Below, one piece after another: positions 1 to 8,765 of a stretch of DNA of 64,000 bases. The stretch comes from Reichenbachiella ulvae (GTDB lineage: Bacteria; Bacteroidota; Bacteroidia; Cytophagales; Cyclobacteriaceae). Within the stretch, counting starts at the first letter, position 1, and every line of letters starts with the position of its first letter. The notes beneath the pieces were generated by a model, which did no database searches, had not been told where the DNA came from, and worked only from the letters and a program-made list of their open reading frames with translations. The position numbers and the translations under genes are program-made. The stretch spans positions 3,658,001 to 3,722,000 of the forward strand of contig NZ_JAOYOD010000001.1 of NCBI RefSeq assembly GCF_025833875.1. Reading direction: 5' to 3'.

Positions 1-832
1 CACCTTTTAGCCCTTCATCTTCCCATAACATAAAAGCAATCACAAAATACTCTCCTTTAGGCAAATCATTTAACTCAAAACTACCATCATCCTTGCAATA
101 GGTCTTGATCGTTTTGTGATAGATGGCTGGATCAGGAATAAAACTAGGGATTCCATCTTGAACATAAACCGAACCTGCCTGACTGTTACCATAAATACGA
201 TCTAAACGTTCTTCAGTATATCGACTGTATGGCATGAGTTCGATCGCAAATTGTTCTCCAAAGTGGATCTCACCATCTCTACCTTTGAACTTGGCTACTC
301 CCTCAATACTGGCAGTCCCCTTTTCATCAAACCAGAGCAAGTTTTTTGCTTCAATTTCTCCTAAGATCGGGACTCTTCGGTTTTCAGCTTTACTTCGCAC
401 ATATACTTCCACTAAGGTTCTATCCACCCCAACCTCAGGTAATTTCTCTACTCCTGATTGAATTAAAGTATCATTTCTTATCTCCACTTCAAATTCAAAC
501 TTGTGCATCTCCCATTCTCTAGCACTGCAGTACTCCAAAAATTCTACGTATCGATTGCCTTCAAGCACATATTGACCAGCCCCAGAGGAATATCGATTCA
601 GACTATCTTTGTCATGCTGAAAAAAAGTGAAGTGGCTATTATTAATTATTTTAATTCCTTCCAAATCCCCAGTAAAATCCCTAATCACGGAGTCCTCAGT
701 AATAATGCTTTGAGAAATCAATTGCCATGTACCTTGGAGATCTTGTTCTAAGGTCGAAGGCTGTTCATTTGTTTTTTCAATTGCACAACTAACCAATAAA
801 ACGGAGAGTAACAATAAACTATTTGTTTTCAT
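1..832 (-). CDS. lipoprotein with lipocalin-like (DUF4488-type) domain, 3' end outside window
   Basis: The reading frame is open from an ATG at 832 to the left edge, so at least 277 residues are present and the C-terminus is missing. The N-terminus is a lipoprotein signal peptide: a Lys near the start, a Leu-rich core and the lipobox LVSC with Cys16, so the mature protein should be lipidated. Residues about 30-95 look like the lipocalin-like domain common in Bacteroidota (LQGTWQL, then EGIKIINNSHFTF, then a GAGQYVLEGNRYVEF stretch). The later part (SVYVQDGIPSF, GSFELNDLPKGEYFV) resembles a carboxypeptidase-regulatory or Cna-B type beta-sandwich. The function is unknown. It runs away from lspA's terminator and sits alone. 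Confidence 0.75.
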   Translation of the reverse strand, partial: MKTNSLLLLSVLLVSCAIEKTNEQPSTLEQDLQGTWQLISQSIITEDSVIRDFTGDLEGIKIINNSHFTFFQHDKDSLNRYSSGAGQYVLEGNRYVEFLEYCSAREWEMHKFEFEVEIRNDTLIQSGVEKLPEVGVDRTLVEVYVRSKAENRRVPILGEIEAKNLLWFDEKGTASIEGVAKFKGRDGEIHFGEQFAIELMPYSRYTEERLDRIYGNSQAGSVYVQDGIPSFIPDPAIYHKTIKTYCKDDGSFELNDLPKGEYFVIAFMLWEDEGLKG

Positions 833-957
833 AGATCGATTATTTCAATTTTTCAGACCAAAATAAACTTAAAGATGTCAAGTGCTAAGAAGGTAAATGC
901 TTCGAAAGGCACACGTATTTCTGACATTCCACGAAAGACGTATTTTTGATGTGGCAC

Positions 958-984
958 AAAAAAAGCGCAGATCTCTCTGCGCTT
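958..984 (-). terminator. rho-independent terminator of the lspA operon
   Basis: The arms AAGCGCAGA (963-971) and TCTGCGCTT (976-984) form a 9-bp stem with a 4-base loop. On the minus strand the stem is followed by seven T. It lies 26 bases past the lspA stop. Confidence 0.85.
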
Positions 985-1009
985 ACAATATTTTGTCTTG
1001 AGAAATAAA

Positions 1010-1630
1010 TTACTCAGTCACCCCTACTTCTTCTGTAGATTCTTCACTTTTATTTTCTGAAAGGAAAAACCGCTTTTGGAAAACGAGAATAATAGCCACC
1101 CCTACAAATATCGAGGCATCCGCCACATTGAATACAGGCCAAAGCGACATGTACTTCCCTCCCATCAGAGGAATCCAATCTGGCAACCTACCTTCCCAGA
1201 TATCAATGTAGAACATATCCACTACCTGACCATAAAACCATGGAGTCGGCGCGTCATATGGTGCATTGTCCAACCAAATGCCGTAAAATGTACTATCGAT
1301 CACATTGCCTATCGCACCTCCAAGGATCAACGCAATGCAGATCAATAAACCTACTGGCGCTTCCTTTTTGATCAAAGTGAAGAGATAATAACTAATACCC
1401 ACCATAGCGACCAATCGAAACAAAGTCAAAAACAACTTACCATAAGCTGTTCCTAATTTCATACCGAAGGCCATACCCGGATTGGTCAAATAGTGCAGTT
1501 TGAAAAAATCACCCAGGATCTGAATCTGACCATTGACACCCATATCCATATTAAAGTGAACCAGCATCTTTACCACCTGATCCAGCACGATAATCCCGAT
1601 ACTGATCAAAAAGTACTTATAATATTTCAT
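1010..1630 (-). CDS. lspA: lipoprotein signal peptidase (signal peptidase II)
   Basis: LspA is an inner-membrane aspartic protease that cleaves prolipoproteins just before the lipidated Cys. At 206 aa it shows the family signatures GGAIGNVID (Asp112) and FNVADASI (Asp171), the two catalytic aspartates, plus NPGMAFG (50-56) and four hydrophobic segments. The catalytic aspartates are 59 residues apart, against about 27 in E. coli, so there is a long insertion around 114-160 between the motifs. I chose the ATG at 1630; a TTG one codon upstream is less likely. The gene follows ileS by 17 bases, the classical ileS-lspA pairing. The many lipoproteins in this window would be its substrates. Residues 191-206 form a Glu/Ser-rich tail. 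Confidence 0.95.
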   Translation of the reverse strand: MKYYKYFLISIGIIVLDQVVKMLVHFNMDMGVNGQIQILGDFFKLHYLTNPGMAFGMKLGTAYGKLFLTLFRLVAMVGISYYLFTLIKKEAPVGLLICIALILGGAIGNVIDSTFYGIWLDNAPYDAPTPWFYGQVVDMFYIDIWEGRLPDWIPLMGGKYMSLWPVFNVADASIFVGVAIILVFQKRFFLSENKSEESTEEVGVTE

Positions 1631-1647
1631 CAATCTACATTCTATAT

Positions 1648-4600
1648 TTAAGCACTCACCTCGATGTGCGCTTTGATTTTCAATTCATCTATGTCCAACT
1701 CCTCTCCAGCATCCAGGCTATCTGCCATAGCCAGATTTTTTGCTTGTGTCTCGACACATATATAATCGTTGAAGGCAGCCACTGCAGATTTCACTATTTC
1801 TTCGCTACTGCTCAACTGGATTTTAATCTTATCCTGAACCTCCAGGCCTTTATCCTTACGTAAGTTTTGAATACGGTTGACCAAATCTCTCGCTACGCCT
1901 TCCTGCTTCAGTTCATCAGTCAAGTTGATATCTAGAGCAACAGTCAAACCATTTTCGCTGGCTACCAACCATCCAGGGATATCCTGTGAAGCGATCTCTA
2001 CATCCTCTAACGTCAAGGTGATAGTATCACCGGCCAAATCCACCTGAATCGATCCACTCTTCTCGATGGTAGCAATCTCTTCCTGACCAAAACCATTGAT
2101 CAATTGAGACACGTCCTTCATGCGCGGACCATATTCCTTACCTAACTTACGGAAGTTTGGTTTAATAGACTTCACTAAAACACCTGAAGTGTCGTCCAAA
2201 AACTCAATATCCTTGATATTCACCTCATTCAGGATCAAATCCTTTACTGCATTGACACGTGATTCAGTACTTTCGTTAAGTACCGGGATCATGATCTTAG
2301 CCAAAGGCTGACGTACTTTCAATCGTTCCTTTTTGCGCAAGGAATGCACCAAAGAAGAAATCTTCTGAGCCATATCCATGCGTGCCTCCAACTCTGCATC
2401 TATACACGAATCATCTGCCACTGGAAAATCCGATAGGTGAACAGACTCATGGCTTTCACTTGAAGACACCGCATTCAAATCAGAGTACAATCTATCCAAA
2501 TAGAATGGAGCAATCGGCGCACCCAGTTTCGCAACGGTCTTCAAACAAGTATAAAGCGACTGATAAGCAGCCCTTTTGTCCTCATTGTACTCCCCTTTCC
2601 AGAAACGCTTCCTGTTCAGACGAACATACCAGTTGCTCAAATCATCGATTACAAAATCCTGAATCAGACGGGCAGCACGTGTTGGCTCGTATTCATTAAA
2701 AGCCTCATCTACCTTCTTGATCAAAGTATTAAGTTTAGAAATGATCCATCGATCACTCTCTGTACGCTGGTCCATTGGGATCGCCTCCTCACTGAAGGTA
2801 AAACCATCCAGATTGGCATAGAGCGCGAAGAAGGAATAAGTATTCTGAAGGGTACCAAAGAATCTACGCTGAGACTCTGCTACTCCTTCGATATCAAATT
2901 TCAAGTTGTCCCAGGGATTGGCATTAGAGATCATGTACCATCTCGTAGCATCCGGGCCATATTTTTTCAAGGTCTCAAATGGATCTACGGCATTGCCCAA
3001 TCTCTTAGACATTTTGTTACCGTTCTTATCCAATACCAGACCGTTGGCAATTACATTTTTGAAGGATACCTGATCGAAAAGCATCCCTGCGATCGCATGA
3101 AGCGTAAAGAACCAACCTCTGGTTTGATCCACGCCCTCTGCAATAAAATCCGCTGGATATACATCCTTGAGACCTCCATTGGCTCTTTCATCTGCTTTAG
3201 GGTCATCTCCCATGAAGTGGAATTGAGCATATGGCATAGCCCCAGAATCGAACCATACATCGATCAAGTCCGGTTCGCGCAGCATTTTCTGCCCACTCTC
3301 ACTCACCAACACAACCTCATCTACATAAGGTCTATGGAGATCAAAATCATCACCAATCTGCTCAGTCATAAACCCTGCAGCAATGGATTTTTCTACTTCC
3401 GCCTTAAGCTCTGCTATGGAGCCGATGCATTTTTCTTCAGACTTATCTTCCGAGATCCAAATCGGTAATGGCGTACCCCAATATCTCGAACGAGACAGGT
3501 TCCAGTCAACCAAATTCTCCAACCAGTTGCCAAATCGACCTGTGCCTGTTGAAGCTGGCTTCCAGTTAATGGTATTGTTCAGCTCTACCAATCGATCTTT
3601 AAAAGCTGTAGTCTTGATAAACCAGGAATCCAACGGGTAGTAAAGTACAGGTTTGTCAGTTCTCCAGCAGTGTGGGTAGCTGTGCTCATACTTCTCTACT
3701 TTGAAGGCTTTATTTTCTTCTTTCAACTGGATGGCGATCAGCACATCCGTTGGTTTAAAATCTTTGTCAGAAGTTACCGAATCATCATAATATTCCGCCT
3801 TCACGTATTTACCAGCGAAATCGGTTACTTCATTAACGAAGCGTCCTTGCTTGTCTACAAGCGGCACTTCTTTTCCACTATCGTCAGTTACTAACACTGC
3901 AGGTACACCTGCTTGCTTGGCAGCAAAAAAGTCATCCGCACCAAAAGTTGGTGCAATGTGTACGATCCCCGTACCATCCTCAGTTGATACAAAATCTCCA
4001 GGTATAACTCTGAAAGCTTTCTCTTCTAATTCAGCATTGGTCACATAAGGCATCAGTTGCTCATAGGGCATCCCAACCAAATCTTCACCGCTAAACTCAG
4101 CTTTCACCTCCCATGGAATCAACTTATCTCCTTCTTTGTAGTCGTCAAAGGCTACCTCTTTGGCTTTTTCCGAAAAGAATTTGCCCATCAAATCTTTAGC
4201 CACTATGACAGAAACTGGCTTGAAGGTATAGGGGTTGAAGGTCTTTACCTTTACGTAAGTGATCTTCTTTCCTACTGCAAGTGCCGCATTGGATGGCAAG
4301 GTCCATGGAGTGGTCGTCCAAGCCAGGAAGAATACCTCTTCGTCTCCTTCAAATAATTTTTCGCTGTCCGCAGTTTTCTTTGCCTTGAACTGTGCTACGA
4401 TAGACGTATCCTTTACATCACGATAAGTCCCTGGCTGGTTCAACTCGTGAGAGCTCAAACCTGTTCCGGCAGCAGGAGAATAAGGCTGAATCGTATAGCC
4501 TTTATACAGGAGCCCTTTGTCGTAGAACTTCTTTAGCAGATGCCAAAGTGTCTCCATATAGTTCTTATCAAAGGTGATATAGGGGTCGTCCAAATCCACC

Positions 4601-5022
4601 CAGTAACCCATCTTTTCCGTCAGGTCATCCCACTGGTCTTTGAACTTCATCACCGCCTCACGACACTTCTGATTGTATTCCTCCACTGAGATTTTAGTAC
4701 CAATATCCTCTTTGGTGATCCCAAGTTCTTTTTCTACTTGAAGCTCAACAGGTAGACCGTGTGTATCCCATCCACCTTTTCGGTTGACCTGGTAGCCTTT
4801 CAGCGTTTTGTATCGACAGAAAATATCCTTGACGGCACGTGCCATCACATGGTGAATACCCGGGGTTCCATTGGCAGATGGAGGTCCTTCGTAGAACACA
4901 AAAGATTCCGCACCCTCTTTCTCATCGACTGACTTTTTGAAGATGTCATTCTTCTTCCAAAAATCAAGTATCTCATCCGCTACTTCAGCGTAATTAATGT
5001 TTTTGTATTCTCTGTATTTCAC
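1648..5022 (-). CDS. ileS: isoleucyl-tRNA synthetase
   Basis: This class I aminoacyl-tRNA synthetase charges tRNA-Ile in the cytoplasm. At 1124 aa it has the Rossmann catalytic core, a CP1 editing domain (WTTTPWTLPSN, about 235-245; GTGIVHIAPTFGADD), the KMSKR loop at 670-674, and a C-terminal anticodon-binding region. The HIGH signature reads GIHH (55-58) within ANGTPGIHHVMAR, so the first His is replaced by Gly. I recall this from Bacteroidota IleRS and do not regard it as an error. The long C-terminal extension fits the larger, eukaryote-like IleRS class often linked to mupirocin tolerance (inference). The start is GTG at 5022. It lies 23 bases after the RND gene and 17 before lspA, so the three genes probably form one operon. 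Confidence 0.96.
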   Translation of the reverse strand: MKYREYKNINYAEVADEILDFWKKNDIFKKSVDEKEGAESFVFYEGPPSANGTPGIHHVMARAVKDIFCRYKTLKGYQVNRKGGWDTHGLPVELQVEKELGITKEDIGTKISVEEYNQKCREAVMKFKDQWDDLTEKMGYWVDLDDPYITFDKNYMETLWHLLKKFYDKGLLYKGYTIQPYSPAAGTGLSSHELNQPGTYRDVKDTSIVAQFKAKKTADSEKLFEGDEEVFFLAWTTTPWTLPSNAALAVGKKITYVKVKTFNPYTFKPVSVIVAKDLMGKFFSEKAKEVAFDDYKEGDKLIPWEVKAEFSGEDLVGMPYEQLMPYVTNAELEEKAFRVIPGDFVSTEDGTGIVHIAPTFGADDFFAAKQAGVPAVLVTDDSGKEVPLVDKQGRFVNEVTDFAGKYVKAEYYDDSVTSDKDFKPTDVLIAIQLKEENKAFKVEKYEHSYPHCWRTDKPVLYYPLDSWFIKTTAFKDRLVELNNTINWKPASTGTGRFGNWLENLVDWNLSRSRYWGTPLPIWISEDKSEEKCIGSIAELKAEVEKSIAAGFMTEQIGDDFDLHRPYVDEVVLVSESGQKMLREPDLIDVWFDSGAMPYAQFHFMGDDPKADERANGGLKDVYPADFIAEGVDQTRGWFFTLHAIAGMLFDQVSFKNVIANGLVLDKNGNKMSKRLGNAVDPFETLKKYGPDATRWYMISNANPWDNLKFDIEGVAESQRRFFGTLQNTYSFFALYANLDGFTFSEEAIPMDQRTESDRWIISKLNTLIKKVDEAFNEYEPTRAARLIQDFVIDDLSNWYVRLNRKRFWKGEYNEDKRAAYQSLYTCLKTVAKLGAPIAPFYLDRLYSDLNAVSSSESHESVHLSDFPVADDSCIDAELEARMDMAQKISSLVHSLRKKERLKVRQPLAKIMIPVLNESTESRVNAVKDLILNEVNIKDIEFLDDTSGVLVKSIKPNFRKLGKEYGPRMKDVSQLINGFGQEEIATIEKSGSIQVDLAGDTITLTLEDVEIASQDIPGWLVASENGLTVALDINLTDELKQEGVARDLVNRIQNLRKDKGLEVQDKIKIQLSSSEEIVKSAVAAFNDYICVETQAKNLAMADSLDAGEELDIDELKIKAHIEVSA

Positions 5023-5045
5023 CGTTCAATAATATTCTCGAGTGA

Positions 5046-7454
5046 TTAATCTTTATTCTTTTCTTCTTTATCCAGCAGATCAAGATCTATTTCTTCGTCT
5101 TCGTTCTCATCATAGAACTCTGGATATTGTTCAATCAATGGGTGATCTTCTTTGTTTCTCTTTCCACTATCAAATCTTAGCAACAAAGCTGGCAACAAGG
5201 TCAGGTTCGTTAACATAGCCATCAACAGTGTAGTGGATGTCAAGGTTCCAAGCGCTACTGTTCCGCCAAATTCAGAGGCTGCAAAAATCACAAAGCCAAA
5301 GAATAAAATAATGGAGGTATAAATCATACTCGCACCTGTTTCGCGAATACTCTTACTCACTGCTACTGGCACGAAGAAATTATTGGCAAAAAGCTCTTGT
5401 CTGTATTTGGCCAGAAAATGAATGGAGTCATCTACTGAAATACCAAAAGCAATACTGAAAATCAAAGCCGTACTTGGCTTCAACGGTATGCCTGCTAATC
5501 CCATCATTCCTCCGGTGATCAACAGCGGGATAATATTAGGAATCAAACAAATAATGATCATTTTGAAGTTCCTAAACAGCAGCCCCATGATAAATGCTAT
5601 GATCACAAATGCAATGATCATACTTGTGATCAGATTGTCAATCAGGAACTTATTTCCTTTGATAAAGAGCAAGGTCGTACCAGTAATCGCCACATCAAAT
5701 TCAGTCGTTCCAAAAATATCATCGATTCGAGGCTCAATTACCTGATTGACCAAAGAGTCCATTTTCACAGAGCCAATGTCGGCCATTTTCAATGACACTC
5801 TGATCTTTTGACCTGTAGAATCGACAAACTTGGTTGCCAGATTGATGTTGTCGGTTTCTTCTTTCAGATATCTTAAAATGAAATTCTTATCCCGATTATT
5901 CGGCAAGGAATAGTAGGCCGACTTGTCATTGTAAAATGCCTGTCTGGTTGCTTTGATAAAACTCACCACTGAAATCGGCTTGGAAACAAAATCGATAGAA
6001 TCAAGGAAAGTCTCAAACTCATCGATCTTTCTCAAATTAGATAGATTCTGAACCCCTTTCTTTCTTTTGGTATCAATCACAATTTCCAGCGGCATAACCC
6101 CGGCGAAATGCTCTTCGAAAAAAGCCAGATCTTTCTTGGTTTGGCTCTCGTCTGGCAAATCATCTACCATATAAGATACTGCCTGAATCTGGCTGATCCC
6201 ATAAATACAAATTGCAGCTATTATGATAGTTATGACGAATACATATTCCTTATACCTGTGCACCAAAAGGTCCAACACGGAAAGAACTGAATTGAGCATT
6301 TTGAACTCCAAATGCTTCAAATGCCTTTGTCCCGGCGGTTTCAGATAAGAAAACACCGAAGGGATCATGATCATACTCACCACAAAAGTGGCCAGGATAT
6401 TGATCCCCGCTACGATACCGAATTCTTTGAGAATCACTATATCTGTCAGGGCCAACACCAAAAACCCTACCGCAGTAGTCACATTCGTAATGAAGGTAAC
6501 AATACCAATTTTTCGGATTATGGTTCTTATGGCTCTCATTTGATCACCATGGGCGAAATACTCCTGATGATATTTGTTGATCATGTATACCGTATTCGGT
6601 ATCCCTATCACTACGATGATAGGAGGCAGCAAGCCGGTAAGTAAGGTGATCTCAAAATCGAAGAGTACCAGAGTCCCGACTACCCATAGCACCACCATTC
6701 CAATGATACCAAGAGCGACTAAGAGTACCTTGAAAGAGCGGAAGAATAGGAACAAAATGAAGCCAGTCACTATCACCGATAAGACTAAAAACATCCTTAG
6801 CTCGTCCTTGAGCTTAGATGTATTGATATATCTAACATAAGGAAGACCAGCATACCTCAATTGAATCCCAGTATCCTCTGTAAAAGCCTCAGTCACAAAA
6901 AGTATATCGGAAACCACTCGATTGCGATCATCCGAATCCATTAGAGCCTTGTCAATAGTCACTAGAACTACACTAGCTCCATTATTTGGATTGATCAGCT
7001 GGCCACTGTAGAATTTGATATCCAGTGCATACCTGATCAAACTGTCTAGTTTTTTCTGATCACTCGGAAAACTATCAAAAACTGGCTCCAGCTTGAATCG
7101 CTTAGCCTCCTGGTCTTTGACCAATTTTTTCAAGGTGGGGACACTCAGTACTTCATTGACACCTTTGATATTGAGCAACTCATTGGACATATAGCCCAAT
7201 TTCCGGAAGTTGTCGGTCTTGTAGACCGCACTATCCAATATCCCCAGGGCCAGGATATTACCATCCTCACCAAAAATCTTTTTAAACTCTTTGAAATCAA
7301 CCATATCCGGATCATTGTCCGGAACGACATTTGCCAAAACATATGACCACCGGACATACTGCCCCTGATATGCCATGAAAGCCGTAATGGCCAACAGCAA
7401 GATGATCAAATACAAACGAAACTTTATGATTATGTCAGCGATCTTATTCCACAT
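5046..7454 (-). CDS. RND-superfamily (MMPL/SSD-type) exporter
   Basis: An 802-aa inner-membrane protein with the duplicated RND plan. There is one TM helix (about 11-29), a large periplasmic domain (about 30-215), five TM helices (about 216-375), a second lone TM (about 404-420), a second periplasmic domain, and five more TM helices (about 610-770). The motifs GIPNTVYMINKYHQEY and GISVDDSIHFLAKYR mark the two sterol-sensing-like halves. It fits the COG1033-type predicted exporters, which often carry lipidic or hydrophobic substrates; the substrate here is unknown. The C-terminal tail after about 770 is strongly acidic and cytoplasmic. A TAnnTTTG box lies just upstream, and the gene likely heads the RND-ileS-lspA operon. 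Confidence 0.88.
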   Translation of the reverse strand: MWNKIADIIIKFRLYLIILLLAITAFMAYQGQYVRWSYVLANVVPDNDPDMVDFKEFKKIFGEDGNILALGILDSAVYKTDNFRKLGYMSNELLNIKGVNEVLSVPTLKKLVKDQEAKRFKLEPVFDSFPSDQKKLDSLIRYALDIKFYSGQLINPNNGASVVLVTIDKALMDSDDRNRVVSDILFVTEAFTEDTGIQLRYAGLPYVRYINTSKLKDELRMFLVLSVIVTGFILFLFFRSFKVLLVALGIIGMVVLWVVGTLVLFDFEITLLTGLLPPIIVVIGIPNTVYMINKYHQEYFAHGDQMRAIRTIIRKIGIVTFITNVTTAVGFLVLALTDIVILKEFGIVAGINILATFVVSMIMIPSVFSYLKPPGQRHLKHLEFKMLNSVLSVLDLLVHRYKEYVFVITIIIAAICIYGISQIQAVSYMVDDLPDESQTKKDLAFFEEHFAGVMPLEIVIDTKRKKGVQNLSNLRKIDEFETFLDSIDFVSKPISVVSFIKATRQAFYNDKSAYYSLPNNRDKNFILRYLKEETDNINLATKFVDSTGQKIRVSLKMADIGSVKMDSLVNQVIEPRIDDIFGTTEFDVAITGTTLLFIKGNKFLIDNLITSMIIAFVIIAFIMGLLFRNFKMIIICLIPNIIPLLITGGMMGLAGIPLKPSTALIFSIAFGISVDDSIHFLAKYRQELFANNFFVPVAVSKSIRETGASMIYTSIILFFGFVIFAASEFGGTVALGTLTSTTLLMAMLTNLTLLPALLLRFDSGKRNKEDHPLIEQYPEFYDENEDEEIDLDLLDKEEKNKD

Positions 7455-7471
7455 GCCTGAAAAACGAAGTG

Positions 7472-7479
7472 CAAAGGTA
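7472..7479 (-). promoter_or_regulatory. putative -7 box (TACCTTTG) for the RND-ileS-lspA operon
   Basis: The box matches Bacteroidota TAnnTTTG and lies 18 bases before the ATG, between that start and the upstream terminator. No well-spaced -33 TTG is visible. Confidence 0.4.
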
Positions 7480-7541
7480 AGGATTTTTGCCTAGTAATAA
7501 AGTCAAAAATACTAGGGCAATTGAAGTGATACAAAGTGCAC

Positions 7542-7570
7542 AAAAAAAGGGGACATGCCCCTTAATTTTT
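7542..7570 (-). terminator. terminator after the TerB-like pair
   Basis: The arms AAGGGG (7547-7552) and CCCCTT (7558-7563) enclose a 5-base loop. Seven T follow on the minus strand. A T-run is also present on the plus strand, but no plus gene ends here. Confidence 0.75.
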
Positions 7571-7596
7571 TGTATTTCAAATGCTTACAAAAGCAT

Positions 7597-7995
7597 TCAA
7601 TTTTGATATTTCATTACTGCTTTTTTGAGAGACTCTTTATTGGAAGTTATCGCCGGATTAGAATATATCTTGGAAGACAATTCTGCAATTACCGCTTTTT
7701 TGAAACCGAGCTTCACAGCCACATCTTCACAATACTTTACTTCACTTAAAAACACCTCTTTATCGATTTTCATCAGCTGCACCACATTAAATAGGTACTC
7801 AAATTTTTCATCGTCAGAAATAGTCCCCAATTCCGGTAGTGGAACAGGATTCTTCAGCAATTCCTCTATCTCTTCTTCGTTAACTCCATTGGCTTTTCCG
7901 ACCATCAGAATCATGTCCTTCTCATCGTCTGCAAAATCATTATCGATGTTGGCCAAACCAATGAGCATACTAAGCTGGGATTTGATATTCATCAT
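7597..7995 (-). CDS. TerB-like helical protein, paralogue 1
   Basis: A 132-aa soluble, all-helical protein without a signal peptide. Two acidic repeats are visible, LANIDNDFADDEKDMI (about 13-28) and VQLMKIDKEVFLSEVKYC (about 73-90). This is the arrangement of the TerB (tellurite resistance B) fold, whose conserved acidic residues can bind divalent metal. It is clearly paralogous to the next gene, sharing KANGV, DDEKFEYLFNVVQLMKID and KKAVIAELSS, so the pair arose by tandem duplication. No other ter genes are adjacent, so tellurite resistance should not be assumed. It probably shares a transcript with the upstream copy, since a terminator follows this gene only. Confidence 0.7.
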   Translation of the reverse strand: MMNIKSQLSMLIGLANIDNDFADDEKDMILMVGKANGVNEEEIEELLKNPVPLPELGTISDDEKFEYLFNVVQLMKIDKEVFLSEVKYCEDVAVKLGFKKAVIAELSSKIYSNPAITSNKESLKKAVMKYQN

Positions 7996-8047
7996 ATTCT
8001 AAGTTTTTATTAGGGAGTCTACTTACAAGTTAATCAATTAAATAAAA

Positions 8048-8458
8048 TTAGGCCTTATACTTCATAATAAGCTGTTTTAGCCGATCTCTATCGCCCGTGA
8101 TATCTGGATCACTAAATATACCGGAACTCAGCTCTGCGATTACGGATTTCTTATACCCTAATTTCTCTGCTAATTTTTGACAAAATCTAATTTCGCTCAA
8201 GTATACCTTATTGTCCACCTTCATTAACTGAACGATGCTGTATAAGTATTCAAACATCTCATCTTCGGATAGAAGACCCAAATCCGGCAAAGCAGTTTTT
8301 TTCTCATTCAAATGATCGCTAAAAATTGCGTCAATATCCTTCTCTGCTACGCCATTGGCTTTGCCTAGAGCATAAATATATCTTTTCTCAATGTTAGAAA
8401 GCTCGTTATCAATCAGAGATAGCTGTACCAGCACACTCATTTGAGTCTTAAAATCCAT
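8048..8458 (-). CDS. TerB-like helical protein, paralogue 2
   Basis: 136 aa, starting at the ATG at 8458. A TTG 60 bases upstream would add 20 residues with no counterpart in the paralogue, whose N-terminus aligns with MDFKTQMSVL. The same two-repeat TerB-like layout is present: LIDNELSNIEKRYI, then VQLMKVDNKVYLSEIRFC. It differs from paralogue 1 by a short insertion around HLNEKKTALPD. It lies 52 bases upstream of paralogue 1 on the same strand. The function is unknown; a small cytoplasmic metal-binding or adaptor role is only an inference from the fold. Confidence 0.7.
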   Translation of the reverse strand: MDFKTQMSVLVQLSLIDNELSNIEKRYIYALGKANGVAEKDIDAIFSDHLNEKKTALPDLGLLSEDEMFEYLYSIVQLMKVDNKVYLSEIRFCQKLAEKLGYKKSVIAELSSGIFSDPDITGDRDRLKQLIMKYKA

Positions 8459-8765
8459 AGGTCTGTTTTTAATTAAATGAAAATTAAAGATACAAAAAAT
8501 TGGCACATAGTGGCTCAAAGCAAATTAATCTTACAAGCAACTATTTATTTTTTCACCGCCCCAAATATATAAACGGAATACTTTCCATCTTTTTGTTTTG
8601 TCACTTTAAAGAATCTATAAACAAATGAAATTATGCTTAATTGATTATCAGCATTCATAGTGTTAAAAAAATAGTTTAATTTAGTCACCGATCAGCTTAG
8701 AAATAAATCAATTCAACTAAACCAAAAGCCTGTTTTCAAGACGTATACAGGCTAAAACTTGAATA
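8459..8765. other. divergent intergenic region with a 5'-leader hairpin
   Basis: 307 AT-rich bases between the TerB-like pair and the antiporter. The only structure I see is AGCCTGT (8727-8733) / ACAGGCT (8747-8753), a 7-bp stem with a 13-base loop ending 12 bases before the antiporter ATG. No exact TAnnTTTG box was found for either gene. Confidence 0.4.
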
